From contig CAJWVI010000010.1 in NCBI GenBank assembly GCA_913048115.1, positions 1 through 52,050 of the forward strand: a DNA stretch of 52,050 bases, given 5' to 3'. A model generated the notes under the pieces. That model saw only the letters and a list, made by a program, of their open reading frames with translations. It was not told the origin of the DNA and searched no databases. Both the position numbers and the translations under genes were made by a program. The stretch is from an uncultured Flavobacteriaceae bacterium. Its GTDB lineage: Bacteria > Bacteroidota > Bacteroidia > Flavobacteriales > Flavobacteriaceae. Positions 27,401-34,915 of this stretch are shown here, in pieces. Numbering within the stretch: position 1 is the first letter of the stretch; the number at the start of each line of letters is the position of its first letter.

Positions 27401-27565
27401 TTTATAATTCCATGGTTCAAACCAACTATTTGCATAATGATCAGCAAAAAACATATGTATTAGTGCATCATACGTAGTTTCTAAAGTAAAAAAAATAGAA
27501 CTACCATGAAAAGCTAAGCCTAAAAGTATGGCTACAATTAAATATTTTTTTGAAGTTTCTTTCAT
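24476..27565 (-). CDS. Large GT-C-like membrane protein (PTPS-related family)
   Basis: The 1029-residue protein has about 13 hydrophobic helices in residues 1-600. Its start, LETTYDALIHMFFADHYA, has an Asp after helix 1 where GT-C transferases and oligosaccharyltransferases place a catalytic or metal-binding Asp. It resembles the family annotated as 6-pyruvoyl-tetrahydropterin-synthase-related membrane protein, a name that probably does not describe its function. After a further helix near 625, residues about 640-745 look SnoaL/NTF2-like and 770-1029 are beta-rich, both presumably periplasmic. GT-C enzymes use polyprenyl-phosphate sugars, and the divergent receiver-GT2 gene encodes an enzyme of the type that makes them, so the pair is consistent. 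A strong AGGAGGA precedes the ATG. Confidence 0.75.
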   Translation of the reverse strand: MKETSKKYLIVAILLGLAFHGSSIFFTLETTYDALIHMFFADHYANSWFEPWNYKWYTGFTVMSYPPLVHQCIGLLSIIGGLKFGLFTVALLSIVLFITGVYRFSLLITSNRTVAGYASILAVFSSSFVETLHIFGQLPSIVGISVLLHALPEIYLWLKTGKRWYFATALSLIAVTVSSHHVTSIFGMVFFIFPLIGMVIIDVSIEQVKSIKKVTFKVFLKSTSKLFKRIFAFGISSLVIIIGCILPYWINSKKNPITQVPIPHGSRDNFLEITSSGLVFFIIPWGILLIILPYIFYRYYSKRYIFFGLSITILTILGTGGTTPIPKMILGETAFNILTLDRFTLWASIMSLPLLGEFVYRFTKGDFKVLIQGNFGAVYHRIIGGVLVGLFVFMTVFTMSLGYFRPLQPQKIKMLPIVNFLNQDDHDKWRFLTLGFGDQMAWLSAQTNAMTVDGNYHSGRRLPEMTTRPVERLENSKFKGVAGIGSLQQFLTTPEKYNLKYIFSNDKFYDPILYFSGWQRLRQLQNGIMVWERLNIAPISSILYKGEVAEWQKVIWGVFPILTLIIAFILKIQMLLVTKLKKIPKVNSKALRHSKKYSKNSYSILKITHYWSICLMVIVIYCLSQFYLKNNSQRIPENVIMSYYNALDFKEFEKAYSLIDPKSTITIAQYMLEIAVTDGLLSSYAKLDAIQTVITSRNDSLATAKITTDWITPLEKINRVDYKSLIKHNSKWYIIPDVLDTDLPPDQLYSNNSITFFNQGRRRITTEQTHHEDVLKQPVLEVLTAKLVKYKGHYAIIGEVQNIDNVPADVVLKGTLYNDDNKSLAVYNAKYHVKHKLLPKESSAFRINFEGIAWSKTQDSIPDTFNPDEFTPIDLEEQPTKFNLQVAGNVSGSDLYKNLAISELNINDNMINGTLFNSGVQEITVPQLLISYYDQSKKMLWVDHLFIKDGIRQQRKKVFEYQILNSGNVKLINDTMENIFVNGLPNKSISNKIVPNRIENHTYGELQKINHPDFSYIKIETNSYIGNPN

Positions 27566-27570
27566 TTATC

Positions 27571-27577
27571 TCCTCCT
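27571..27577 (-). promoter_or_regulatory. Strong Shine-Dalgarno for the GT-C-like gene
   Basis: AGGAGGA on the minus strand lies 5 nt before the ATG at 27565. Most genes in this window, and in Bacteroidota generally, have no such site, so it stands out and supports this start. Confidence 0.6.
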
Positions 27578-27626
27578 AATATCTTACCATAAATATACAC
27601 AATTTTAATAGCGCTTTGATTTTAAC

Positions 27627-27675
27627 TACCTATAGAGAACGACGTTTGGTCTACACTTTATCATAGCTTAAGCTA
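27627..27675 (+). promoter_or_regulatory. Composite upstream motif, copy B, with 12-bp palindrome
   Basis: TACCTATAGA (27627-27636), TGGTC (27647-27651) and TTAAGCTA (27668-27675) match copy A at 18774-18813. Here the last block is the right half of a perfect 12-bp palindrome, TAGCTTAAGCTA (27664-27675). It lies upstream of the putative -33 region of the receiver-GT2 promoter, where an activator would bind, and in the gap shared with the divergent GT-C operon. Confidence 0.6.
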
Positions 27676-27704
27676 AATTGAGTTTTAAAAAAAAGCGAAC
27701 AATG

Positions 27705-27712
27705 TACATTTG
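27705..27712 (+). promoter_or_regulatory. -7 promoter element for receiver-GT2 gene
   Basis: TACATTTG fits TAnnTTTG. A TTTT at 27683-27686 sits 18 nt upstream where -33 TTTG is expected. Transcription would begin near 27719, some 20 nt before ATG 27740, which argues against the TTG at 27710 as a start. Confidence 0.55.
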
Positions 27713-27739
27713 ATCTATCTGGAACGAAAAAACGTTATT

Positions 27740-28930
27740 ATGAAAATTTTAGCAATAGATGATCAACAATTAGTATTATTCCCTTTACAAAAAAGGTTAG
27801 AGGAGTTGGGGTATGAAGTAATAATAGAAACCGATTCCTTTAAAGCAATTGGACATTACAATTCTTTCAATCCAGATTTAGTGATTGTTGATATTAATAT
27901 GCCCGTAGTTTCAGGTTTAGATGTTGTAAAATATATAAGAAACACAAAAAAATCTCAAACACCAATAATGATTTTATCTAGTGACACTAAAGATGAAACT
28001 ATTACAGAAGGTTTTGAATTAGGAATTAATGATTACATGAAAAAGCCCTTAAGTTTAAATGAAATTAGTGCACGTGTAAAAAGATTAATAGGTGCACCAG
28101 AGCTAGAGAATACAATTTCAAATAGTGATGTTATAATTCAAGAGCGTTGTGTAGGGGTCGTAATTCCTTGTTATAATGAAGAAGAACGTTTGTTAAGTAA
28201 AGAATTTACAGATTATATAAATAAAAATTCGGGATATCATTTATGTTTTGTTAATGATGGTAGCAAAGATCAAACATTAAAGATTCTTAAAGAATTACAA
28301 AAAGGAAGAGAAGATTTTATTACCGTTTACCACTGTAAAGAAAATGGAGGTAAAGCAGAAGCAGTACGTTTAGGAATGCTACATATGGCCGCCAAAGAAG
28401 ACTTAGACTATCTCGGTTTTTTAGATGCAGATTTATCTACAGATTTGGCAGATTTTGATGATTTAGTAAAAACTATAGCACATTCAGAGTTTAAAATAGT
28501 GAGTGGTTCTAGAATTTCGAGAATGGGAGCAAATATCACTAAAGAGTCTGCAAGAATGATAATAAGCCTGACCATTAATTTTATCATTAGAAAAATTTTA
28601 TCAATGGATTTTAAAGACACGCAATGCGGTGCTAAAATATTTCACAAGGATGTTATAAATATAGCTTTCAAAAAGAAGTTTGTAACAAAATGGATTTTTG
28701 ATGTTGAAATCTTTAAAAGAGTTACACAGTATTATGGATTAAAAAAAACAAAAAAAATACTTTGTGAGCAACCCTTAAAAAGATGGATCCATGCCGATGG
28801 TTCAAAATTGTCTATTAAAGATTCATTGAAAATTGTTTGTAAATTAGCACAAATTGCTTGGGTATATAGGTCAAAAAAAGTGAGTGTTAAATCATTTACA
28901 CCACGAGTAGAAGTAGGTAAAGTTTTTTAA
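27740..28930 (+). CDS. Receiver domain fused to GT2 (polyprenyl-phosphate sugar synthase-like)
   Basis: The protein has 396 residues from ATG 27740. Numbered from there, residues 1-118 are a full receiver domain (D7/D8, phospho-acceptor D51 in VDINMPV, switch S80/S81, K102 in MKKPL). Residues about 138-375 are a GT-A glycosyltransferase of family 2: GVVIPCYNEEERL, VNDGSKDQT, GFLDADLSTD (DAD at 229-231, metal and donor binding) and DTQCGAKIF. It has no membrane helices and resembles dolichyl-phosphate-mannose synthase-type enzymes. Fusion of a phospho-receiver to such a transferase is unusual and implies direct control of sugar-donor synthesis by a histidine kinase. No kinase is adjacent, but several lie in 3.7-12.5 kb. 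It is divergent from the GT-C-like gene. Confidence 0.9.
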   Translation: MKILAIDDQQLVLFPLQKRLEELGYEVIIETDSFKAIGHYNSFNPDLVIVDINMPVVSGLDVVKYIRNTKKSQTPIMILSSDTKDETITEGFELGINDYMKKPLSLNEISARVKRLIGAPELENTISNSDVIIQERCVGVVIPCYNEEERLLSKEFTDYINKNSGYHLCFVNDGSKDQTLKILKELQKGREDFITVYHCKENGGKAEAVRLGMLHMAAKEDLDYLGFLDADLSTDLADFDDLVKTIAHSEFKIVSGSRISRMGANITKESARMIISLTINFIIRKILSMDFKDTQCGAKIFHKDVINIAFKKKFVTKWIFDVEIFKRVTQYYGLKKTKKILCEQPLKRWIHADGSKLSIKDSLKIVCKLAQIAWVYRSKKVSVKSFTPRVEVGKVF

Positions 28931-29032
28931 AACACATGCCATTTGTCTATGGGTACTACCAGCATACTTAAATTAGCCGAGATAGTTTTTGTAAAGAGAT
29001 TTAATAATAAACTAAAATAGTAGCCTTTTTAA

Positions 29033-31447
29033 TTAACGCAGTTTAGGAAATTTTGTTGGATCTGCTTCGTGCATCATTTCATATACTTTTTCAAAAACAT
29101 CTTCTGTAGAAGGTTTACTAAAGTAATCTCCATCGGTGCCATAGGCAGGGCGGTGTGGTTTTGCCGCCAATGCTTGTGGCTTACTATCTAGATATTGATA
29201 TCCATTTTGCTCATCTACAATATGGTGTAAGATATATGCAGAAGCTCCTCCAGGAACATCCTCGTCTATAACCAATAACCTATTAGTTTTCTGGATGCTT
29301 TTTACCATGTCGTGGTTTAAGTCTAAAGGAAGTAATGACTGTACATCAATAACCTCTGCATCAATACCTACTTGTTGTAATTCTTTTGCAGCTTCTTCTA
29401 CAATGCGTAGCGTACTAGCATAAGATACTAGGGTAATGTCAGTTCCTTCTTTCAGGGTTTCAACAACACCAATAGGGGTTTTAAATGCTCCCAAATTGGT
29501 AGGTAATGGTTCTTTTAGTCTATATCCATTCAAGCATTCAATCACCAAGGCCGGCTCATCTGTAGTTAAGAGGGTATTGTAAAATCCAGCCGCTTTTGTC
29601 ATATTCCTAGGTACTAGAATATACATACCACGTAATAAATGAATCAATCCACCCATTTGAGAACCACTGTGCCATATTCCTTCTAGTCTATGTCCACGAG
29701 TTCTAACAATAAGCGGTGCTTTTTGCTGGCCATTAGATCTGTACCGCACCGTTACCAAATCATCACTCATAATTTGTAATGCATACAAGATATAATCTAG
29801 GTATTGTATTTCAGCAATAGGGCGCAAGCCTCTCATCGCCATTCCAATACCTTGCCCAAGTATGGTAGCTTCTCTAATACCTGTGTCACTCACGCGAAGT
29901 TCACCGTATTTTTCTTGCATGCCTTCCAATCCTTGGTTTACATCACCAATAGTACCTGCATCTTCTCCAAATATTAAAGCCTCTGGGTACTTGCTTAAAA
30001 TGGCGTCAAAGTTGTCTCTCAAGACCACACGGGCATCTACATCTTCTGCCTCTGAGTTATAGGTAGGAAGTACCTCTGTAATGGTTTTTCCATTAACATC
30101 AGCTTCGCTATAAAGATTGGATGAGTACTTGGGTTGTATGGTTTCAAAATAGCCATGCAACCAATCTTGTAATTGTTTCTTTTCTGCGCTATCTTCATTG
30201 ATAACATAACGCAGTGCTTTTCTACAAGCTCCAGCGATGCTTCTGCGAAGAGGTTCTTTCTCCAAAGCCAATTCATTTGTAATGGCTTCTATAAAATTCT
30301 TGCTTGCTGCACCTTCAGCAAGATTATTAAGTAAGGTAAGGGCCTTATCTTGTTCTTGTTTTTGAGGCGCAAGAAATGCTTCCCAAGCAGCTTTTTTACC
30401 AATGCGTACTTGTGTTTTTATATCTTTTTCTAATGCTGCCAACTCCTCTTGTGTAGCAATATTAGTTTCTAGCATCCAGGCGCGCATTTGCACATTACAA
30501 TCGTAAGACACCTCCCAAGCCAGACGCTCTTTGCTCTTGTACCTTTCATGAGATCCACTTGTAGAGTGCCCTTGAGGTTGCGTTAATTCTTTTACGTGTA
30601 TTAAAACGGGTACATGTTCTTCTCTAGCAATTTTTGAAGCTTTCTGGTAGGCTTCAATAAGTGCTGGGTAATCCCAACCCATCACGCGTATAATTTCATA
30701 ACCATTGGCATGCTCATCGCGTTGAAACCCTTTTAAAATTTCAGATATATTTTCTTTGGTAGTTTGATGTTTTGCATGTACAGAAATACCGTATTGATCA
30801 TCCCAAACACTTATAACCATAGGGACCTGCAGCACTCCAGCAGCATTAATAGTTTCCCAAAATAAGCCTTCGCTTGTACTTGCGTTACCAATGGTTCCCC
30901 AAGCTACTTCGTTTCCTTTGTTAGAAAGCCCACTCAAATGCTCAAGACCATCTACCTGCCTAAATATTTTAGAAGCCTGTGCAAGTCCTAACAATCTAGG
31001 CATTTGCCCAGCAGTAGGAGAGATGTCTGCGCTACTGTTTTTAATTGTTGCCAGGTTCTTCCAGCTTCCATCTTCATTAATAGTTGGTGTGGCAAAGTGA
31101 CCACCCATTTGGCGTCCTCCACTCATAGGATCTGCCGCTACATCTGTATGCCCATACAATCCAGCAAAAAACTGCTGAATATTCATGGCGCCAATAGCCA
31201 TCATAAAGGTTTGGTCACGGTAATAACCACTACGCCAATCACCTGCTTTAAATGCTTTTGCCCAGGCTAATTGCGGTACTTCTTTGCCATCTCCAAAAAT
31301 ACCAAACTTTGCTTTACCCGTTAAAACCTCACGACGCCCTAACAAACTACATTCTCTACTTGTAACTGCAATTTTATAATCATTTAAAACTTCTGTTTTA
31401 AAATCTTCAAAAGACAGGTCGTTATTTGTGTTGGGTTGTTTTTGCAT
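29033..31447 (-). CDS. 2-oxoacid dehydrogenase E1, fused alpha and beta subunits
   Basis: The protein has 804 residues from the ATG at 31447; an upstream TTG would add 11 residues without a domain. The N-terminal half is the E1-alpha-like thiamine diphosphate domain, with GTIGNASTSEGLFWETI and SVWDDQYGIS. The C-terminal half, from about residue 460, is E1-beta-like, with IFGEDAGTIGDVNQGL, LSDTGIREATILGQGIG-type segments and VIDVQSLLPLDL. Fused E1 proteins of this type are common in Bacteroidota and are usually named 2-oxoisovalerate dehydrogenase, which makes acyl-CoAs for branched fatty acids. Pyruvate cannot be excluded. E2 and E3 are not in the window. Confidence 0.88.
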   Translation of the reverse strand: MQKQPNTNNDLSFEDFKTEVLNDYKIAVTSRECSLLGRREVLTGKAKFGIFGDGKEVPQLAWAKAFKAGDWRSGYYRDQTFMMAIGAMNIQQFFAGLYGHTDVAADPMSGGRQMGGHFATPTINEDGSWKNLATIKNSSADISPTAGQMPRLLGLAQASKIFRQVDGLEHLSGLSNKGNEVAWGTIGNASTSEGLFWETINAAGVLQVPMVISVWDDQYGISVHAKHQTTKENISEILKGFQRDEHANGYEIIRVMGWDYPALIEAYQKASKIAREEHVPVLIHVKELTQPQGHSTSGSHERYKSKERLAWEVSYDCNVQMRAWMLETNIATQEELAALEKDIKTQVRIGKKAAWEAFLAPQKQEQDKALTLLNNLAEGAASKNFIEAITNELALEKEPLRRSIAGACRKALRYVINEDSAEKKQLQDWLHGYFETIQPKYSSNLYSEADVNGKTITEVLPTYNSEAEDVDARVVLRDNFDAILSKYPEALIFGEDAGTIGDVNQGLEGMQEKYGELRVSDTGIREATILGQGIGMAMRGLRPIAEIQYLDYILYALQIMSDDLVTVRYRSNGQQKAPLIVRTRGHRLEGIWHSGSQMGGLIHLLRGMYILVPRNMTKAAGFYNTLLTTDEPALVIECLNGYRLKEPLPTNLGAFKTPIGVVETLKEGTDITLVSYASTLRIVEEAAKELQQVGIDAEVIDVQSLLPLDLNHDMVKSIQKTNRLLVIDEDVPGGASAYILHHIVDEQNGYQYLDSKPQALAAKPHRPAYGTDGDYFSKPSTEDVFEKVYEMMHEADPTKFPKLR

Positions 31448-31698
31448 TGTTAAATTATTTCTAGTATTGTATTTACGCAAAAGTACTAAAAATCAAGATG
31501 CGAAGCAACGCCTATTTGTTGTGATATTCACAGCTATTTATTGGTTTCATTAAGAATTACCTATTACTTTACCTACTTTAAACAATTACGATACGAATCA
31601 ACAAAACAAAAGCCAACCCGTATAAAAAATAAATAAGGTTTAAATATGTAAGATTACAGCTTAAAAATCCTTGTGGTTTACTTTAAGGTACTAAGAAA
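31448..31698. other. Intergenic region, no gene seen
   Basis: This gap of about 250 bp lies between the E1 start and the end of the DtxR-type regulator gene, both on the minus strand. It should carry the E1 promoter. I see no small open frame or hairpin that I can support. Confidence 0.4.
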
Positions 31699-32355
31699 TT
31701 ATACTTCTTCAACCAAAAGAGATAGGCAGACATCAAAAGTTAAAAGAATAGTAGTAGTGTTTTCAAGTAAAATTTCAAAACTATTATCAAATTTTTCAAT
31801 ATGAAGTATTGATAAAACAGATCCAAGCTTTATTTTTTTCTTGTTTAAATAGAGTAATAAATCGTTAGAACTATTTTCTAATCCACGAAGAATTACTTTT
31901 TGCCCAGGTTTAATGGTTGTTAAATTCAAATAATTTATCTCTAAAATTTTTCCATTTTTATCAGGAATGGGAGAACCGTGAGGATCGATCGTAGGAAATC
32001 CTAAAATTTCATCCATTCTATCAAAAAATAAATTTGATTTAATATGTTCAATTTCTTCTGCAATATCGTGTACTTCTTCCCAACCAAAACCCATCACTTG
32101 AGATAAAAACATTTCTGTTAACCTATGTTTTCTAACAATCAAAGCGCCAAGTCTTTGCCCTTTAACTGTTATTTTTACAGGTTTATATTTTTCGTAAAAC
32201 AACCACCCTTTCTCCTGCATTTTCTTGACCATATTGTTGGCTGTTGGTTTACTAACATCCATTCTCTTAGAGAGTTCTGTAATAGAAACTTCAACATTTT
32301 CCTGACTAAGAAAATAAATTGCTTTGAGGTAGTTTTCTTTTGTTTGTGTTGGCAT
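31699..32355 (-). CDS. DtxR/MntR-family metal-dependent repressor
   Basis: The 218-residue protein has an N-terminal winged helix (about 1-70; ITELSKRMDVSKPTANNMVKKM is the recognition region), a dimerisation and metal-binding domain (HRLTEMFLSQVMGFGWEEVHDIAEEIEHI carries the family's His, Glu and Asp ligands) and a C-terminal SH3-like/FeoA-type domain (KPGQKVILRG). It senses Fe(II) or Mn(II) and represses uptake genes when bound. The gene is divergent from a TonB-dependent receptor gene, and an inverted repeat of the DtxR type lies between them (32403-32418). Autoregulation is possible. Whether Fe or Mn is the ligand cannot be read with certainty. Confidence 0.92.
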   Translation of the reverse strand: MPTQTKENYLKAIYFLSQENVEVSITELSKRMDVSKPTANNMVKKMQEKGWLFYEKYKPVKITVKGQRLGALIVRKHRLTEMFLSQVMGFGWEEVHDIAEEIEHIKSNLFFDRMDEILGFPTIDPHGSPIPDKNGKILEINYLNLTTIKPGQKVILRGLENSSNDLLLYLNKKKIKLGSVLSILHIEKFDNSFEILLENTTTILLTFDVCLSLLVEEV

Positions 32356-32402
32356 ATTTTAATATAAAGTATAAATGTAGTAAATAATTTCAATACATCG
32401 TT

Positions 32403-32418
32403 GTTAGTCTAGTCTAAC
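32403..32418. promoter_or_regulatory. Operator of DtxR type
   Basis: GTTAGTCTAGTCTAAC is a 16-bp palindrome with one mismatched pair; the outer TTAG...CTAA arms and CTAG centre recall the DtxR/IdeR consensus. It lies exactly between a degenerate -33 (TTG, 32401-32403) and the -7 TATATTTG (32423-32430) of the receptor gene, so a bound repressor would cover the promoter. Confidence 0.75.
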
Positions 32419-32422
32419 TTAT

Positions 32423-32430
32423 TATATTTG
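32423..32430 (+). promoter_or_regulatory. -7 promoter element of receptor gene
   Basis: TATATTTG fits TAnnTTTG, 32 nt upstream of the receptor ATG. It gives a short leader of about 25 nt. The operator lies directly upstream. Confidence 0.7.
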
Positions 32431-32461
32431 CAGTGCATAACAATTAACAAACAAATAAAAA

Positions 32462-34774
32462 ATGAAATTAGTCTCAGTCTTTCTATTTACAATAACTTTT
32501 TTTAATATTTCTTTTGGACAACAAGCAGGTATTAAAGGAACAGTTAGTATAGATAATAATAAACAGCAATTTGCAAATATTTCTATATCTTCAAATCCTA
32601 TCATAGGTTCCACCACAGATTCAAAAGGAGATTTTCAAATCAATACGATTCCTTATGGAACATACACAGTAACCGCTTCTTTTGTTGGGTATAAAAACCT
32701 TAGTAAGGTTATTAGTTTGAACGCTGATAATCAAATGTTGGAATTAAATTTTAATTTGAACCAAAATTTAAATTCACTTGACCAAATAGTAGTAACAGGT
32801 ACCAAAACCTATAAAAGACAAACAAATTCACCGGTCATTGTTTCTATTATTAATAGCGAAACATTAGATGACGTTCAAGCCTGTAATCTCTCTGAAGGGT
32901 TGAGATTTCAACCAGGTTTAAGAGTTGAAACAGATTGCCAAACGTGTAATTATACTCAATTAAGAATGAATGGCTTGGCAGGCGGATACTCACAAATTCT
33001 TATTAATGGCCGTCCTGTTTTTAGTCCATTAACAGGTTTATATGGTTTAGAACAATTACCAACAAACATGATTGAAAGAATAGAAGTTGTACGAGGAGGT
33101 GGTTCTTCTTTATATGGCTCTAGTGCAATAGGTGGAACTGTAAATGTTATTACTAAGATTCCTAAAAAAAATTCTTTTGAATTAAATTCTTTTTATCAAA
33201 ATATAGATTCAAAAACAGACGATTTTGTTCTTAGTGGAAACACTTCTTTGGTGTCTGAAAATAAGAACTCTGGAGCTTCTTTCTTTTTTAACCGCAGAGA
33301 GCGTGGTTTGTATGATGCTAATGATGATAATTATTCAGAACTGCCATCACTTGAAAACACTTCGTTTGGTACAAATTTATTCTTTTTGCCTAATGAGGAT
33401 CAAAAATTAGAAATTAGTATTAGTAATCTAAACGAATATAGATTTGGTGGAGAAATGGTAGAAAAGCCTGCGTTTTTAACACAGCAATCAGAAGAAAGAT
33501 CAACGAGTGTTTGGATGGGAAGTGCAGATTATCAAATAAATTTTAATGATGATAATTCTTCCTTAATTTCTTATGCCGCTTGGCAAAACACAAAACGTAA
33601 GCATTATACAGGGATCTTCCCAGATCAAGAACCAGAAATTCAAGCACATCTTGAAAATCCACCTTATGGTACTTCAAATACCACTACCATACAAGGAGGA
33701 TTTCAACTTAATCATAAAGTATATGATTTTATCAAGGGTGTAAATACCTTTACCTTAGGTACTGAATATGTTGAGGATGTTGTTTTTGACGAGATCGCAA
33801 GCTATAACTATTTGATAGACCAAACTACCAAAAACTTTGGTGGGTTTTTACAAAGTGATTGGGAGTTATCACCTTCATTAACCCTTCTTTCTGGCTTAAG
33901 AATTGACAAACACAACTTGATTGACGATATCGTTTTTAATCCAAGAGCTTCCATGCTCTATAAGTATAAGTCTAACACACAGTTTAGACTTAGTTATGGA
34001 ACAGGATTTAGAGCGCCCCAAGCATTTGATACAGATTTACATATTGCTTTTGCAGGTGGAGGTATCTCACGTGTATTTTTATCACCAGATTTAATCCCTG
34101 AAAAATCACAAAGCTATACCGCTTCCATTAATTACGATAAACCAACAGAGCATTATATAGCAGGGTTTACTTTAGAAGGGTTTCATACAAGATTAAATGA
34201 TGCATTTTTTCTTCAACCAGTTGGGCAAGATGAGTTTGGTGAGTTGTTTGAAAAACAAAACGGGCAAGGAGCAACTGTTCAAGGAGTTACTTTAGAACTA
34301 AGAGCCAGCTTGGATAAGAAAATTCAATTAGAAACAGGGTTTACGCTCCAGTCAAGTAAATTTGATAATGAGGTTGAATATATAGAAGGCATTCAAGGTA
34401 TTAGAAAATTTACAAGAACACCTAATGATTATGGTTTTGCCACCTTAAGCTTTACACCAAATTCTAAATTTAATGCCAACCTAAACTATGTGTATACAGG
34501 TAAAATGATCATGCCTCATTTTGCAGGTGCTCCAAATCAATTGGTTGATGAGATGTACACTTCAGACCCTTTTTCTGAAGTAAGTATGAAAGTTGGTTAT
34601 ACGCTAGAAATTGAAAACATACAATCTAAAATAGAGTTTTATAGTGGTATAAAAAATATATTTAATTCATACCAGTCAAACTTTGATATTGGTAAAAACA
34701 GAGATAGTAATTTTGTTTTTGGACCATCACTTCCTAGAACTTTTTATGTTGGAGTAAAATTGATGTCCTTCTAG
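32462..34774 (+). CDS. TonB-dependent receptor, probable metal-complex uptake
   Basis: The 770-residue outer-membrane protein has a signal peptide (to about NISFGQ, residue 20), a carboxypeptidase-regulatory-like beta domain (25-105), a plug domain (about 115-225; DQIVVTGTKTYKRQ, IERIEVVRGGGSSLYGSSAIGG) and a 22-strand type barrel ending in FYVGVKLMSF with terminal Phe. A cysteine pair sits in the plug (DCQTCNYTQLRMNGL), a feature of one Bacteroidota receptor subfamily. Control by the divergent DtxR-type regulator is strongly suggested by the operator in its promoter. The substrate is therefore probably an iron or manganese complex, or heme. Confidence 0.9.
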   Translation: MKLVSVFLFTITFFNISFGQQAGIKGTVSIDNNKQQFANISISSNPIIGSTTDSKGDFQINTIPYGTYTVTASFVGYKNLSKVISLNADNQMLELNFNLNQNLNSLDQIVVTGTKTYKRQTNSPVIVSIINSETLDDVQACNLSEGLRFQPGLRVETDCQTCNYTQLRMNGLAGGYSQILINGRPVFSPLTGLYGLEQLPTNMIERIEVVRGGGSSLYGSSAIGGTVNVITKIPKKNSFELNSFYQNIDSKTDDFVLSGNTSLVSENKNSGASFFFNRRERGLYDANDDNYSELPSLENTSFGTNLFFLPNEDQKLEISISNLNEYRFGGEMVEKPAFLTQQSEERSTSVWMGSADYQINFNDDNSSLISYAAWQNTKRKHYTGIFPDQEPEIQAHLENPPYGTSNTTTIQGGFQLNHKVYDFIKGVNTFTLGTEYVEDVVFDEIASYNYLIDQTTKNFGGFLQSDWELSPSLTLLSGLRIDKHNLIDDIVFNPRASMLYKYKSNTQFRLSYGTGFRAPQAFDTDLHIAFAGGGISRVFLSPDLIPEKSQSYTASINYDKPTEHYIAGFTLEGFHTRLNDAFFLQPVGQDEFGELFEKQNGQGATVQGVTLELRASLDKKIQLETGFTLQSSKFDNEVEYIEGIQGIRKFTRTPNDYGFATLSFTPNSKFNANLNYVYTGKMIMPHFAGAPNQLVDEMYTSDPFSEVSMKVGYTLEIENIQSKIEFYSGIKNIFNSYQSNFDIGKNRDSNFVFGPSLPRTFYVGVKLMSF

Positions 34775-34869
34775 GACTAGAAAAAATAAAAACATACGTG
34801 ATTTTGTGCTTAATTAAATCTAGAATTAGCCACTCTTTACACATAATCTAGCAATGCTTTTTTCTTTAT

Positions 34870-34915
34870 GCTTGTTTACTAAATGGGTGCTAATACCACT
34901 CTCTAGTAAACAAGC
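34870..34915. repeat. 12-bp perfect inverted repeat spanning a stop codon
   Basis: GCTTGTTTACTA (34870-34881) and TAGTAAACAAGC (34904-34915) are perfect inverted repeats separated by 22 nt. They cover the stop of the M1-like gene (34890). There is no T-run on either side, so it is not a standard terminator. A transcript end-protecting hairpin or convergent-terminator function is possible. Confidence 0.55.

Noticed and set aside
27710-27739. TTG start at 27710 for the receiver-GT2 gene
   Set aside because: The codon lies inside the -7 element TACATTTG and would add ten residues before the first receiver strand; ATG 27740 fits the domain start.
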